Counted from the first letter of the stretch, positions 9,481-18,921 are shown. The stretch: 64,000 nt of DNA from Marinovum algicola (GCF_900109145.1 NZ_FNYY01000004.1:62001-126000); one strand, 5' to 3'. Numbers and translations are program-made. Notes: generated from the sequence alone by a model not told the origin.

Positions 9481-9513
9481 CTGCCGCGCGGTTGGTTGAC
9501 AACCGGGCGGCAG
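9481..9513 (+). terminator. Hairpin after parC
   Basis: Arms CTGCCGCGCGGTTG (9481-9494) and CAACCGGGCGGCAG (9500-9513) pair over 14 bases with one mismatch around a GTTGA loop. It begins seven bases after the parC stop. No T-run follows, so it may attenuate rather than end transcription into the DUF898 gene. Confidence 0.5.
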
Positions 9514-9553
9514 CGTTCTCCTCTGGAACAGGACAGCCCGCGGAGAGCCTGAC

Positions 9554-10876
9554 ATGCCGGAGACCTCAGCCTGGGAAAAGGCCTCGCCCGGAGCCGGCGG
9601 CCCGGCCTTGGCGACCCCGGCGGCCGCCCAGGACGCCCCGAGCCATACCGAAGACTGGCCGCCGCGCGGCAGCTATGCCAGCCCCAGCCCGCCCGACAGC
9701 CTCGCCATCGATTTCGTCGGCCGCCGCCGCGCGGTGTTCTGGCTGGCGCTCAAGACCGGCTGTCTCACCGTGCTGACCCTCGGCCTCTACCGGTTCTGGA
9801 TGAAGACCCGGCTGCGCCGCTGGTACTGGTCGGCCACCCGCCCCGGCGGCACGCCGCTGGAATATGTAGGCGACCCCTATGAAAAGCTGCTCGGCTTCCT
9901 GATCGCGGTGGTGATCCTCGCCTTCTACATCGGGGTGGTGAACCTGGCGCTGATGTTTGTCAGCTTCTCGCTCTTTCAGCAGAATTACGCGGCCTATGCG
10001 CTCAGCTTCCTCGGAGTGATCCCGCTGTGGTTCTATGCCCGCTACCGCGCGCGGCGCTATGTGCTGGCCCGCACCCGCTGGCGCGGCGTGCGCTTCGGCA
10101 TGGCGCCGGGCGCCTGGGGCTATGTCTGGCGGGCGATGATGCATTGGACGATCACCCTGCTCAGCCTCGGCCTGCTCTGGCCGCGCATGACCTTCTGGCT
10201 CGAGAAATACCGCACCGACCGGACCTATTTCGGCAATGCGAGGCTGACCCAGGGCGGCCGCTGGACCATGCTCTACCGCGCCACCTGGCCGCTCCTTGCG
10301 GCGCTGCTGCTGGGCGGATTGGGCAGCGCGCTGGCGCTGGGGGCGGGCCGCGGCGAAGGATATACGCTGATCCTCGCCGCCTGGGGGCTGGCGGCCTATG
10401 GCTATGTCTATTACCGGGTCGAGACCACCCGCCTGCTGGCCAACCACAAATCCGCCATGGGCCTTGCCCTGACCGCCCGGCCAAGACCGTTTCGCATCCT
10501 GATGATCACCGTTCTGGGCACGCTCGCCACGGCGCTGGTGCTGGCGCTGCCGCTGGGGCTGCTGGGCTTCGGCGTGGCGCTGGTACAATTCGCCCAGACC
10601 GAGGTGATGCAGGAGTTCGGCGAGCTTGGGGCGCTGCTCGCGGCCCTGCCCCGGCCGCTGCTGGTGGCGCTGGGCGTGGCGCTCTATTTCGCGATCTTCC
10701 TGCTCTGGGCCACTTTCACCCATGCCTGGGTGACGATGCCCACCTGGCGCCACTACGCCACCACGCTGACGATCCACAACTCCGCCGCCCTGTCCCGGGT
10801 CTCGCAACGCGCGCGGGACGAGTTCCAGGAGGCCGAAGGCTTCGCCGAGGCGCTGGACCTGGGGGCCTCGATATGA
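9554..10876 (+). CDS. DUF898 (YjgN family) integral membrane protein
   Basis: 440 residues. After a Pro/Ala-rich cytosolic leader of about 50 residues comes FVGRRRAVFWLALKTGCLTVLTLGLYRFWMKTRLRRWYWS in two motif blocks, the hallmark of DUF898/YjgN proteins. At least six hydrophobic segments follow, with a repeated WPRMTFWLEKYRTDRTYFG block. Function of the family is unknown. Its stop overlaps the start of an M48 protease by four bases (ATGA), so the two are translationally coupled and probably act together at the membrane. Confidence 0.88.
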   Translation: MPETSAWEKASPGAGGPALATPAAAQDAPSHTEDWPPRGSYASPSPPDSLAIDFVGRRRAVFWLALKTGCLTVLTLGLYRFWMKTRLRRWYWSATRPGGTPLEYVGDPYEKLLGFLIAVVILAFYIGVVNLALMFVSFSLFQQNYAAYALSFLGVIPLWFYARYRARRYVLARTRWRGVRFGMAPGAWGYVWRAMMHWTITLLSLGLLWPRMTFWLEKYRTDRTYFGNARLTQGGRWTMLYRATWPLLAALLLGGLGSALALGAGRGEGYTLILAAWGLAAYGYVYYRVETTRLLANHKSAMGLALTARPRPFRILMITVLGTLATALVLALPLGLLGFGVALVQFAQTEVMQEFGELGALLAALPRPLLVALGVALYFAIFLLWATFTHAWVTMPTWRHYATTLTIHNSAALSRVSQRARDEFQEAEGFAEALDLGASI

Positions 10877-11997
10877 CCGTGGTCCGCATCGGCGCCGCGC
10901 CCGAGGCCTATGAGGCCACAGGCCTCTATTTCGATGGCGACACGGCGATCGGCGATCTCGCCCGGGTCACCGTCGACGAAGCGGTCCGTGCGCTGAAGAT
11001 CGCCCGTATCGGCGCCCCGCCCCTGCACTGGCCACTCGACGCGCTGCGCCTGCTGCCCGATCAGGGCGGCGGCGACCTGGTGATCCTGCACCGCCGGGAC
11101 GACCCGGTGGCCCGGCTGATCCTCGACGATGCGCTGCTGCTCGAACGCCTGCCCGACGTGCGCCGCCCGGCGCCGCTGGTCAACCGCGGCAGGCTCGCCG
11201 CCTGGGCCCTGGCGGCGGTCGCCTCGGTGGCGCTGATCGTCTTCGTGCTGGTGCCCGCCTTGGCCAACCAGATGGCAAACTTCATCCCGCCCGAAGGCGA
11301 ACGCGCCCTCGGCGCCGCCACGCTCGAGCAGATCCGCGGCGCGCTGGATGAAACCGGCATGGGCCAGCCCGTCGCCTTCTGCGAAACCCCGCAGGGCCGG
11401 GCCGCGCTCGAGACGATCCGCAGCCGCCTCGCCCCCGGTCTGCCGGCCGGGCAGGAGATCTCGGTGCATGTGCTCGACCACGAGATGATCAACGCCTTCG
11501 TCCTGCCCGGCGGCTACGTGGTGTTCTTTCGCGGGCTGCTGCAAGCGGCGGAAAGCCCCGAAGAGGTCGCCGCCGTCTTTGCCCATGAGCTGGGCCATGT
11601 GGTCAGCCGCGATCCCACCCGCCACGCGCTGCGCTCGGCCGGATCGATCGGCGTGCTCGGCCTGCTGTTCGGCGATTTTGCCGGCGGCGCGCTGGTGCTC
11701 CTTCTCGCCGAACAGCTGATCGAGGCCAGCTACTCGCGCGAGGCCGAGGCCGCCGCCGATGCCTTCGCCCGCGATCTCCTGCTCGACACCGGCATCCCGC
11801 CTGCCGCGCTCGGCAGCTTCTTCGACCGGCTGCGCAGTACCTATGGCGAGGCGGAGGGCTTTCTCGCCCATTTCACCTCGCATCCCGCGCTCTCCGAGCG
11901 CATCCTCGCCGCCGAGACCGACCTGCCGCCGGGCTTTGCCGCGCGCCCGGTCCTCGGCGATGCGGAATGGCGCGCGCTGCAAACCATCTGCAACTGA
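10873..11997 (+). CDS. M48 family zinc metalloprotease, membrane-anchored
   Basis: 374 residues from the ATG at 10873 that overlaps the DUF898 stop. Residues 1-105 form a cytosolic domain of unknown type, a transmembrane helix lies at about 107-129, and the peptidase follows with the zinc motif HELGH at 238-242 and a third ligand glutamate in SREAEAAAD near 288. M48 peptidases such as HtpX and BepA cleave misfolded membrane or outer-membrane proteins. The predicted topology puts the catalytic part across the membrane from the N-terminal domain. Confidence 0.9.
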   Translation: MTVVRIGAAPEAYEATGLYFDGDTAIGDLARVTVDEAVRALKIARIGAPPLHWPLDALRLLPDQGGGDLVILHRRDDPVARLILDDALLLERLPDVRRPAPLVNRGRLAAWALAAVASVALIVFVLVPALANQMANFIPPEGERALGAATLEQIRGALDETGMGQPVAFCETPQGRAALETIRSRLAPGLPAGQEISVHVLDHEMINAFVLPGGYVVFFRGLLQAAESPEEVAAVFAHELGHVVSRDPTRHALRSAGSIGVLGLLFGDFAGGALVLLLAEQLIEASYSREAEAAADAFARDLLLDTGIPPAALGSFFDRLRSTYGEAEGFLAHFTSHPALSERILAAETDLPPGFAARPVLGDAEWRALQTICN

Positions 11998-12011
11998 ACC
12001 GCCGCGCTGTC

Positions 12012-12072
12012 TTTCCTCTTGCCGAAAATACCCTCGGGGGGGGGCGCCGGAGGCGCCGGGGGCAGCGCCCCC
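12012..12072. repeat. GC-rich intergenic palindromic element, copy A
   Basis: Starts with a T/C-rich lead and GAAAATA, then a run of nine G (12036-12044), the palindrome CGCCGGAGGCG, and GGGGGC-AGC-GCCCCC at 12058-12072. A second copy in the opposite orientation at 14824-14883 shares the GAAAATAT box and the GGGGGC-AGA-GCCCCC palindrome. It lies between the convergent 3' ends of the M48 and ppk2 genes and could act as a bidirectional terminator. Confidence 0.55.
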
Positions 12073-12093
12073 ACCGGCGCGCCGGCTGCCGCC

Positions 12094-13008
12094 CTAATAC
12101 ACCTTGGGCACGTAAAGCTCGTCCGGCAGCACCTGGCGCTCGTAGTCGGGGTTGTAGACCCGCTCCGGCAGGGTCACCTTCTCGGTCGGCACCTCCTCGT
12201 AGGGGATCTTCGACAGGATGTGCTCGATGCAGTTCAGCCGCTCGCGTTTCTTGTCGTTGCCCTCGACGATGTACCACGGCGCCTCGGGGATGTTGGTACG
12301 GGCGAACATCTCTTCCTTGGCCTTGGTGTATTGCTCCCAGCGGCGGCGGCTCTCGAGGTCCATCGGCGAGAGCTTCCATTGCTTCATCGGATCGTGGATC
12401 CGCATCAGGAAGCGCAACTGCTGTTCCTGGTCGGTGATCGAGAACCAGTATTTCAGCAGGATCACCCCCGAGCGCACCAGCATGCGCTCGAATTCCGGAA
12501 CGTCCTGAAAGAACTGCTCGACCTGGTCGTCGCTGGCAAAGCCCATCACCCGCTCCACCCCGGCGCGGTTGTACCACGAGCGGTCGAACATCACGATCTC
12601 GCCGCCGGCGGGCAGATGCGGCACATAGCGCTGGAAATACCATTGCGACTGCTCGCGCCGCGACGGCGCCGGCAGCGCCACCACCCGGGCGACCCGCGGG
12701 TTCAGCCGCTGGGTGATCCGCTTGATCACCCCGCCCTTGCCGGCGCTGTCGCGGCCTTCCATCAGGATGCAGACCTTGGCGCCGGTGTGCTGCACCCAGT
12801 CCTGTACCTTGATCAGCTCGGCCTGGAGCCGCAGCAGGTTGCGGAAATAGACCTCGCGGCCCAGCATCTCGGGGTGTTCGCGCAGGTAGATCTTGCGGAT
12901 CTCGCGGCTCAGCATCGGCTCCGAGAACTCGATCTCGATATCCTCGTCCAGCGTGTCCTGAAGCTCCGCTTCAAGCCAGTCCAGCGCGCGGTCGTCATCT
13001 TCGGTCAT
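12094..13008 (-). CDS. ppk2: Polyphosphate kinase 2 (PPK2)
   Basis: 304 residues from the ATG at 13008 (GGAG upstream); the longer frame of 357 codons has no family support before this Met. It carries Walker A GRDSAGKGG at 85-93 and Walker B/lid FDRSWYNRAG at 141-150, diagnostic of PPK2. These enzymes reversibly transfer phosphate between polyphosphate and nucleoside diphosphates, usually favouring nucleotide synthesis. Single-domain length suggests class I. It converges with the M48 gene. Confidence 0.94.
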   Translation of the reverse strand: MTEDDDRALDWLEAELQDTLDEDIEIEFSEPMLSREIRKIYLREHPEMLGREVYFRNLLRLQAELIKVQDWVQHTGAKVCILMEGRDSAGKGGVIKRITQRLNPRVARVVALPAPSRREQSQWYFQRYVPHLPAGGEIVMFDRSWYNRAGVERVMGFASDDQVEQFFQDVPEFERMLVRSGVILLKYWFSITDQEQQLRFLMRIHDPMKQWKLSPMDLESRRRWEQYTKAKEEMFARTNIPEAPWYIVEGNDKKRERLNCIEHILSKIPYEEVPTEKVTLPERVYNPDYERQVLPDELYVPKVY

Positions 13009-13099
13009 GGGGGGCTCCAAGTCTGTCGTTTCGGCGGCTTTATCAGCCGGGTTTGACGCTTTCGTGTCAGCCCGCGCCGGGGCCGCGCCGGCGGGCGTC

Positions 13100-13558
13100 T
13101 CAGACCGGCAGCGCCGTGGTCTTGAACACGGTGCGCAGGGCAAAGCTCGACTGCATGCGCGCCACACCCGGGATGCGGGTGAGATATTGCCGATGGATGC
13201 GGGCGAAATCGTCGGTGTCCTCGACCACCAGCTTGAGGATGTAATCCGCCGTGCCCGCCATCAGATGGCATTCCAGAACATTGGGAATCCGCGCCACCGC
13301 GGTTTCGAACCCCTCGAGCAATTCGTCGGACTGCCCCGAAAGCGAGATCTCGACAAAGACCGTGGAGGGCAGCCCCAGCTTGCGCGGATCGAGCATCGCC
13401 ACATAGTCGCGGATGATCCCCTCGTCCTCGAGCCGCTGCACCCGGCGGTGGCAGGCCGAGGCCGAGAGATTGATCCGCTCGGCCAGGTCGGCGTTGGACA
13501 TGCGGCCGTGTTTCTGAAGCACGGTCAGGATTCGTCGGTCCGTCGGGTCCAACTGCAT
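13100..13558 (-). CDS. Lrp/AsnC family transcriptional regulator of ald
   Basis: 152 residues: an N-terminal helix-turn-helix (LDPTDRRILTVLQKHGRMSN, residues 3-22, continuing to about 60) and a C-terminal RAM ligand domain (about 68-145). It reads away from alanine dehydrogenase across 138 bases. In several alpha- and actinobacteria an Lrp-type AldR activates ald in response to alanine, so the same role is likely here. The shared intergenic region has direct and inverted repeats that may be its operators. Confidence 0.9.
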   Translation of the reverse strand: MQLDPTDRRILTVLQKHGRMSNADLAERINLSASACHRRVQRLEDEGIIRDYVAMLDPRKLGLPSTVFVEISLSGQSDELLEGFETAVARIPNVLECHLMAGTADYILKLVVEDTDDFARIHRQYLTRIPGVARMQSSFALRTVFKTTALPV

Positions 13559-13570
13559 TCAGGCAAGTAT

Positions 13571-13635
13571 CCTTCGATGAGATCTCCATATTACCGAAGG
13601 GTCTCCGAAAAATGCCCCGGAACCAAGGAAAAATG
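13571..13635. promoter_or_regulatory. Candidate Lrp-type operator between regulator and ald
   Basis: Inverted repeat CCTTCG (13571-13576) and CGAAGG (13595-13600), then two direct copies of GAAAAATG at 13607-13614 and 13628-13635. The direct copies start exactly 21 bases apart, two helical turns, placing them on one DNA face as expected for cooperative binding. The protein-DNA link is inference. Confidence 0.4.
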
Positions 13636-13696
13636 TCAATCACCTGCCCCCAGATCCGCGCCATGCTGACAGAAAATCCAACAGGGAGACCCCAAG

Positions 13697-14818
13697 ATGA
13701 AGATCGGCTGCCCCAGCGAGATCAAACCCCAGGAATTCCGCGTCGGCCTGACGCCCAACGCGGCCCAGGAAGCCATATCGCATGGCCACGAGGTCATCGT
13801 CCAGAGCGGCGCCGGTGCCGGCGCGGGCTTTGAGGACGAAGCCTACAGCGCCGTGGGCGCCGGCATCGTCGACAGCGCCGAACAGGTCTTTGCCGAGGCC
13901 GAGATGATCGTCAAGGTCAAGGAGCCGCAGGCCGGCGAGCGCAAGATGCTGCGCGAGGGGCAGTTGCTGTTCACCTATCTGCACCTTGCCCCCGATCCCG
14001 AGCAGACCCGCGACCTGCTGGCCTCGGGTTGCACCGCGATTGCCTATGAAACGGTGACCGACGGCCGCGGCGGGCTGCCGCTGCTGGCGCCGATGTCCGA
14101 GGTGGCGGGCAAGCTGGCGCCGCAGGTCGGCGCCTGGACGCTGCAAAAGGCCAATGGCGGCCGCGGCGTCCTCATGGGCGGCGTGCCCGGCGTCGGCCCT
14201 GCGAAAGTGGCGGTGATCGGGGGCGGCGTCGTCGGCACCCATGCGGCCCGGGTGGCCGCCGGGATGGGCGCGGATGTCACCGTGCTCGACCGCTCGCTGC
14301 CGCGGATGCGCTATCTCGACGACGTCTTCGGCGGCACCTTCAAGACAATGTATGCCAGCGCCGGCAACACCGCCGAGATCGCCCGCGAGGCCGACATGGT
14401 GATCGGCGCGGTGCTGATCCCCGGGGCCGCCGCACCCAAGCTGATTTCGCGCGCGCAGCTCTCGGAGATGAAGCCCGGCGCGGCGCTGGTGGACGTGGCG
14501 ATCGATCAGGGCGGCTGTTTCGAAACCTCGAAGGCCACCACCCACGCCGACCCGATCTACGAGGTCGACGGCATCATGCATTACTGTGTCGCCAACATGC
14601 CGGGCGCCGTCGCGCGCACGTCGACCATCGCGCTGGGCAATGCCACCATGCCCTTCATGCTGGCGCTGGCCGACAAGGGCTGGAAACGCGCCTGCGCCGA
14701 GGACGAGAACCTGCTCAACGGGCTGAACGTGCATGCCGGCAAGCTGACCTATGGCGCGGTGGGCCAGGCATTGGGCATCGAGGTGGCGGCACCGAGCACG
14801 CTGGTGAGCGCAGCCTAG
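13697..14818 (+). CDS. ald: Alanine dehydrogenase
   Basis: 373 residues, full length. The substrate residues of the family are in place: R15, K75 and H96. The NAD-binding Rossmann motif GGGVVG is at 175-180. It catalyses reversible NAD-dependent deamination of L-alanine to pyruvate and ammonium. AGGGAGA lies about eight bases before the ATG. Control by the divergent Lrp-type regulator is likely. Confidence 0.96.
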   Translation: MKIGCPSEIKPQEFRVGLTPNAAQEAISHGHEVIVQSGAGAGAGFEDEAYSAVGAGIVDSAEQVFAEAEMIVKVKEPQAGERKMLREGQLLFTYLHLAPDPEQTRDLLASGCTAIAYETVTDGRGGLPLLAPMSEVAGKLAPQVGAWTLQKANGGRGVLMGGVPGVGPAKVAVIGGGVVGTHAARVAAGMGADVTVLDRSLPRMRYLDDVFGGTFKTMYASAGNTAEIAREADMVIGAVLIPGAAAPKLISRAQLSEMKPGAALVDVAIDQGGCFETSKATTHADPIYEVDGIMHYCVANMPGAVARTSTIALGNATMPFMLALADKGWKRACAEDENLLNGLNVHAGKLTYGAVGQALGIEVAAPSTLVSAA

Positions 14819-14823
14819 GCGAT

Positions 14824-14883
14824 GGCGGAGGGGGCTCTGCCCCCACCTTGCGGGCCCTCCGCGATATTTTCGAACAGAAGAAG
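14824..14883. repeat. GC-rich intergenic palindromic element, copy B
   Basis: Inverse orientation of the element at 12012-12072. It contains GGGGGC-TCT-GCCCCC at 14830-14844, outer arms GCGGAGGG/CCCTCCGC, and GATATTTTCGAACAGAAG at the right end, the counterpart of the T/C-rich lead in copy A. It follows the ald stop by five bases and may end ald transcription. Confidence 0.55.
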
Positions 14884-14980
14884 GATCGGGGGGCGGCGCC
14901 GCGGCATGCCGGGTCTTTCCCCTGTCCCCCCTTTACGGTATCTCCCGGCCAAACCGATTGACTGACCGGAAGCGACGCAC

Positions 14981-17380
14981 ATGAAATTCACCCTGTCCTG
15001 GCTCAAGGATCATCTCGACACGCAGGCCTCGGTCGATGAGATCACCTATGCGCTCACCGATCTCGGCCTCGAGGTCGAGGAGGTCTCGAATCCGGCCGAG
15101 CGGCTGGCGGAATTCACCATCGGCAAGGTCGTCAGCGCCGAGAAACACCCCGATGCCGACAAGCTCAAGGTCTGCCAGGTGGCCACCGCCGAGGGCGAGA
15201 CCCAGATCATCTGCGGCGCGCCCAACGCGCGCGAAGGCATCACCGTGGTGATCGCCAAGCCCGGTGTCTATGTGCCGGGCATCGACACCACCATCGGCGT
15301 GGGCAAGATCCGTGGCATCGAGAGCTACGGCATGATGTGTTCCGAACGCGAGATGGAGCTGTCGGAAGAGCATGAAGGCATTATCGAACTGCCTTCGGGA
15401 GAGGTCGGTCAAAGCTACACCGACTGGCTGGCCGAAAACGACCCGGCCAAGGTCGACCCGGTGATCGAGATCGCCATCACGCCCAACCGCCCCGACGCGC
15501 TTGGCGTGCACGGCATTGCCCGCGACCTGGCGGCGCGCGGGCTGGGCAAGCTGAAGACCCCCGACCGGCACCATGTCGAGAGCCAGTTCCCCTGCCCGAT
15601 CGCCATCCGTATCGACGACGACACCCGCAAGGACGGCTGCGAGGTCTTTGCCGGCCGGCTGATCCGCAACATCGAAAACGGCCCCAGCCCGCAGTGGCTT
15701 CAGGACCGGCTGCGCGCCATCGGGCTGCGGCCGATCTCGAAGCTGGTCGATATCACCAATTTCTTCACCTATGACCGCAACCGGCCGCTGCACGTCTTTG
15801 ACGCCGACAAGGTCAAAGGCAACCTCCGGGTGCACCGCACCCGGGGCGGCGAGTTGCTGACCGGGCTGGACGACAAGGAGTACACTTTCGCGGCAGGCCA
15901 GGTCGTGATCTCCGACGATCAGGGCGTCGAGAGCATCGGCGGCATCATGGGCGGGCTGGCCACCGGCTGCACGCTCGAGACGACCAATGTCTTTCTCGAG
16001 GCCGCGGTCTGGGATCACATCCAGATCGCCATGACCGGCCGCGCGCTCAAGATCAATTCCGACGCCCGCTATCGCAACGAACGCGGCATCGACCCGGCCT
16101 ACAACATGCAGGCGCTGGAGGATGCGGCGCGGATGATCCTCGATCTCTGCGGCGGCGAAGCCTCGTCGATCGTGATGGCCGGAGAGGTGCCGAATGTGGC
16201 CCGCGCCTATGAGCTCGACCCGAAGCGGCTGCAATCGCTGGTCGGCATGGAGATCCCCGAGAGCGAGCAGCGCCAGATCCTGACCTCGCTGGGATTCCGG
16301 CTCGAAGGCAATACCGCGCAGGTGCCGTCCTGGCGCCCCGATGTGCTGGGCACCGCCGACCTGGTGGAAGAGGTGGCCCGTGTCGCCTCGCTGACCAAGC
16401 TGCCGGCGAAACCGCTGCCGCGCCCCTCCGAAGGCGTGCCGCGGCCGATCCTCTCGCCGATGCAAAAGCGCGAGGCGGCGGCGCGGCGCGGCACGGCGGC
16501 GCTGGGCTACAACGAATGCGTGACCTACAGCTTTATCGACGAGGCCTCGGCCCGGCTCTTTGGCGGCGGCGAGGATGCGACCCGGCTGGCCAACCCGATC
16601 TCGTCCGAGATGAGCCACATGCGCCCCGATCTTCTGCCCGGGCTGTTGCAGGCGGCGGCGCGCAATCAGGCGCGCGGCTTCATGGACATGGCACTGTTCG
16701 AGCTCGGCCATGTGTTCTCGGGCGGCGAACCCGGCGAACAGGGCACCCAGGTGGCGGGCCTGCTGGTCGGCCGCACCGGGCCCAAGGATGTGCATGGCGC
16801 GTCGCGAGCGGTGAATGTCTTTGACGCCAAGGCCGATGCAGAGGCGATCCTGGCGGCGATGGGCGCCCCGGCCAAGGCGCAGATCCGCCGCGACGGTCCG
16901 GGCTGGTGGCATCCGGGCCGCCACGGGGTGATCTGCCTCGGGCCCAAGAAGGTGCTGGGCATCTTCGGCGAGCTGCACCCCAGGGTGTTGCAGGCGATGG
17001 ACGTGAAAGGCCCTGCGATGGCCTTCACCCTCTTCCCCGAAGATATCCCGCTGCCGCGCAAATCCGGCGCGACGCGTCAGGCGCTGGAGCTGAACGACCT
17101 GCAAGCGGTGGAACGCGATTTCGCCTTCGTGCTTGACGCGGATGTGGCGGCGCTCGACGTGGTCAACGCCGCCGGCGGCGCCGACAAGGCGCTGATCTCC
17201 GAGGTGCGGGTGTTCGACGAATTCATCGGCGGCTCGCTGGGCGAAGGCAAGAAGTCGCTGGCAATCACCGTGCGGCTGCAACCCTCGGAAAAGACGCTGA
17301 CCGAGAAGGACATCGAGGCGGTGTCGTCCAAGGTTGTCGCCAAGGTCGAAAAGGCAACCGGCGGCGTGCTGCGGGGGTAG
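14981..17380 (+). CDS. pheT: Phenylalanyl-tRNA synthetase beta subunit
   Basis: 799 residues, the normal length. Domain order: N-terminal tRNA-binding OB fold (about 40-150, with HPDADKLKVCQV), B3/B4 editing domain, B5 domain, the catalytic-like core (about 480-690) and a C-terminal anticodon-binding ferredoxin fold (last 90 residues). With PheS it forms the alpha2-beta2 enzyme charging tRNA-Phe. pheS is not adjacent: ald lies upstream and a convergent P450 downstream. Confidence 0.96.
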   Translation: MKFTLSWLKDHLDTQASVDEITYALTDLGLEVEEVSNPAERLAEFTIGKVVSAEKHPDADKLKVCQVATAEGETQIICGAPNAREGITVVIAKPGVYVPGIDTTIGVGKIRGIESYGMMCSEREMELSEEHEGIIELPSGEVGQSYTDWLAENDPAKVDPVIEIAITPNRPDALGVHGIARDLAARGLGKLKTPDRHHVESQFPCPIAIRIDDDTRKDGCEVFAGRLIRNIENGPSPQWLQDRLRAIGLRPISKLVDITNFFTYDRNRPLHVFDADKVKGNLRVHRTRGGELLTGLDDKEYTFAAGQVVISDDQGVESIGGIMGGLATGCTLETTNVFLEAAVWDHIQIAMTGRALKINSDARYRNERGIDPAYNMQALEDAARMILDLCGGEASSIVMAGEVPNVARAYELDPKRLQSLVGMEIPESEQRQILTSLGFRLEGNTAQVPSWRPDVLGTADLVEEVARVASLTKLPAKPLPRPSEGVPRPILSPMQKREAAARRGTAALGYNECVTYSFIDEASARLFGGGEDATRLANPISSEMSHMRPDLLPGLLQAAARNQARGFMDMALFELGHVFSGGEPGEQGTQVAGLLVGRTGPKDVHGASRAVNVFDAKADAEAILAAMGAPAKAQIRRDGPGWWHPGRHGVICLGPKKVLGIFGELHPRVLQAMDVKGPAMAFTLFPEDIPLPRKSGATRQALELNDLQAVERDFAFVLDADVAALDVVNAAGGADKALISEVRVFDEFIGGSLGEGKKSLAITVRLQPSEKTLTEKDIEAVSSKVVAKVEKATGGVLRG

Positions 17381-17396
17381 TTCGGCCGGGTCCCGG

Positions 17397-17419
17397 GCGG
17401 TGGGTTGCATACCCGCCGC
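17397..17419. terminator. Hairpin between convergent pheT and P450 genes
   Basis: GCGGTGGGT and ACCCGCCGC pair over nine bases with one G-U around TGCAT. It lies between the two stop codons and could serve both strands. No T-run follows on either side. Confidence 0.45.
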
Positions 17420-17441
17420 ATATCCCGGCCCGCGCTAACGC

Positions 17442-18806
17442 CTAAACCGCCTCCGCCTCCAACCACACGCCGCCCTCGGGCCGCAGGGTGATGATCATCA
17501 CCGGCCCCGGGGTGCGCCCGTCGACCGGCGTGAACCGGAACCGCGACAACAGGGTCGCAAGGATGATCACCGCTTCCTGGATGGCGAAACTGGCGCCGAT
17601 GCAGATCCGCGGACCGTCACCGAACGGCAGATAGGCATAGCGCGGCACCGCCTTGCGATCGGCAAAGCGCTCGGGGCGAAACGCGTCCGGCTCCCGCCAC
17701 AGCAAGGCGTTGCGGTGCAGCGCATAGATCGGCACCATTACGGTATCCCCGGGCCGCACCTCGCGGCCGCAGAGCGTGTCGGCTTTCCGCGCGGTGCGCG
17801 AAATGATCCCGGCCGGCGGATATAGCCGCATCGCCTCGTCGACGATCTGCCGGACATAGGGCAGCTCTGCCACATCCTCGCCCCCCGCCGCGCGGCCCTG
17901 AAGCAGGGATTGCGCCTCAGCACGGGCGCGTTCCTGCACCTCCTGATCGAAGGCACAGAGATAGAGCGACCAGGAAAGCGCCAGCGCCGTAGTCTCATGG
18001 CCGGCAACAATGAAGGTCAGCAGGTTGTCGCGCAGCTCGGCCACCGACATCCGACGTTTGGTCTCGGGGTCCTCGCCGGCCAGCAGCAGGTCGAGCAGGT
18101 CGGGCACGCCGTCATGGCCGCGCGCCGCGCGGGCGTCGATCGCGCTGTCGGCGACGCTTTTCATCTGCCGCACCGCATTGCCCGAGAGCAGGCGCCCGGG
18201 GCGCGGCACCCAGTCGGGAAAGCCCAGCATGTCAAACAGGGAGATCTTGCCCGCAGCGGCGATGTAATCGTCAATCGCCCGGTGCACACCGGATTTGTCG
18301 AACACGCTGTCGCCGGAGAAGGTGACATCCGAGATCACATCGAAGGTGGTTGTCACCATCTCGTCATGCAGGTTCACCGCCCGGGGCCCGGCGGCGGAAA
18401 TGCGGGCGCAGCAGCGTTCCGCCGCCGCCGTCATGATCGGCGCCAGGTTCATCACGTTGCGATGGGAAAACACCGGTGCCGCGGCGCGGCGCTGCCAGCG
18501 CCAATGCGCCCCCTCGGCAATGAACAGGGATTCGCCGATCGCCGGACGCAGGAGGTTCTTGGTCACCAGCGACTTGGGGTAATCGTCGAGCCGTTCCAGC
18601 AGCATCGCGCGGATCGCATCCGGATCCATCACCATGTGCCAGCGCGCCCCGGTCCTGCCCGAGACCATCGGCTGGGTCGTGGCAATTTTTGGTATGATAC
18701 TCAACAGGTTGCGGCGCGCGGCCGAAAGGCTCGCCAACAGCCCGAGCGGGCGTGTGCCCAGTGGCACATGCACCGGCAGGCGCGGCGGCAGTGTGGTGTC
18801 CGGCAT
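17442..18806 (-). CDS. Cytochrome P450
   Basis: 454 residues from the ATG at 18806 (AGGGAGAG upstream); the frame runs further upstream without similarity. All P450 marks are present: I-helix oxygen motif AGHETT at 268-273, ExxR (EAMR) at 324-327 and the heme loop FGDGPRICIG at 395-404 with the axial Cys402. The style (PAIGESLFIAEG, HWRWQRRAAAPVF) resembles bacterial relatives of fatty-acid and terpenoid hydroxylases. No ferredoxin or reductase gene is nearby, so the electron donor and substrate are unknown. Confidence 0.93.
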   Translation of the reverse strand: MPDTTLPPRLPVHVPLGTRPLGLLASLSAARRNLLSIIPKIATTQPMVSGRTGARWHMVMDPDAIRAMLLERLDDYPKSLVTKNLLRPAIGESLFIAEGAHWRWQRRAAAPVFSHRNVMNLAPIMTAAAERCCARISAAGPRAVNLHDEMVTTTFDVISDVTFSGDSVFDKSGVHRAIDDYIAAAGKISLFDMLGFPDWVPRPGRLLSGNAVRQMKSVADSAIDARAARGHDGVPDLLDLLLAGEDPETKRRMSVAELRDNLLTFIVAGHETTALALSWSLYLCAFDQEVQERARAEAQSLLQGRAAGGEDVAELPYVRQIVDEAMRLYPPAGIISRTARKADTLCGREVRPGDTVMVPIYALHRNALLWREPDAFRPERFADRKAVPRYAYLPFGDGPRICIGASFAIQEAVIILATLLSRFRFTPVDGRTPGPVMIITLRPEGGVWLEAEAV

Positions 18807-18921
18807 GGCGCTCTCTCCCTTGCCTACAAGATATAGGCGGCTGGCGGCCGCGTGCAATTGCGCCACCTTGTCCACTGGGCTAGGTAATGGCCTGCACGAT
18901 CCAACCAAGGACCACTGCCCG

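Noticed and set aside
14933-17410. 825-codon minus-strand ORF opposite pheT
   Set aside because: Long antisense frames are common at this GC; no recognisable domain.
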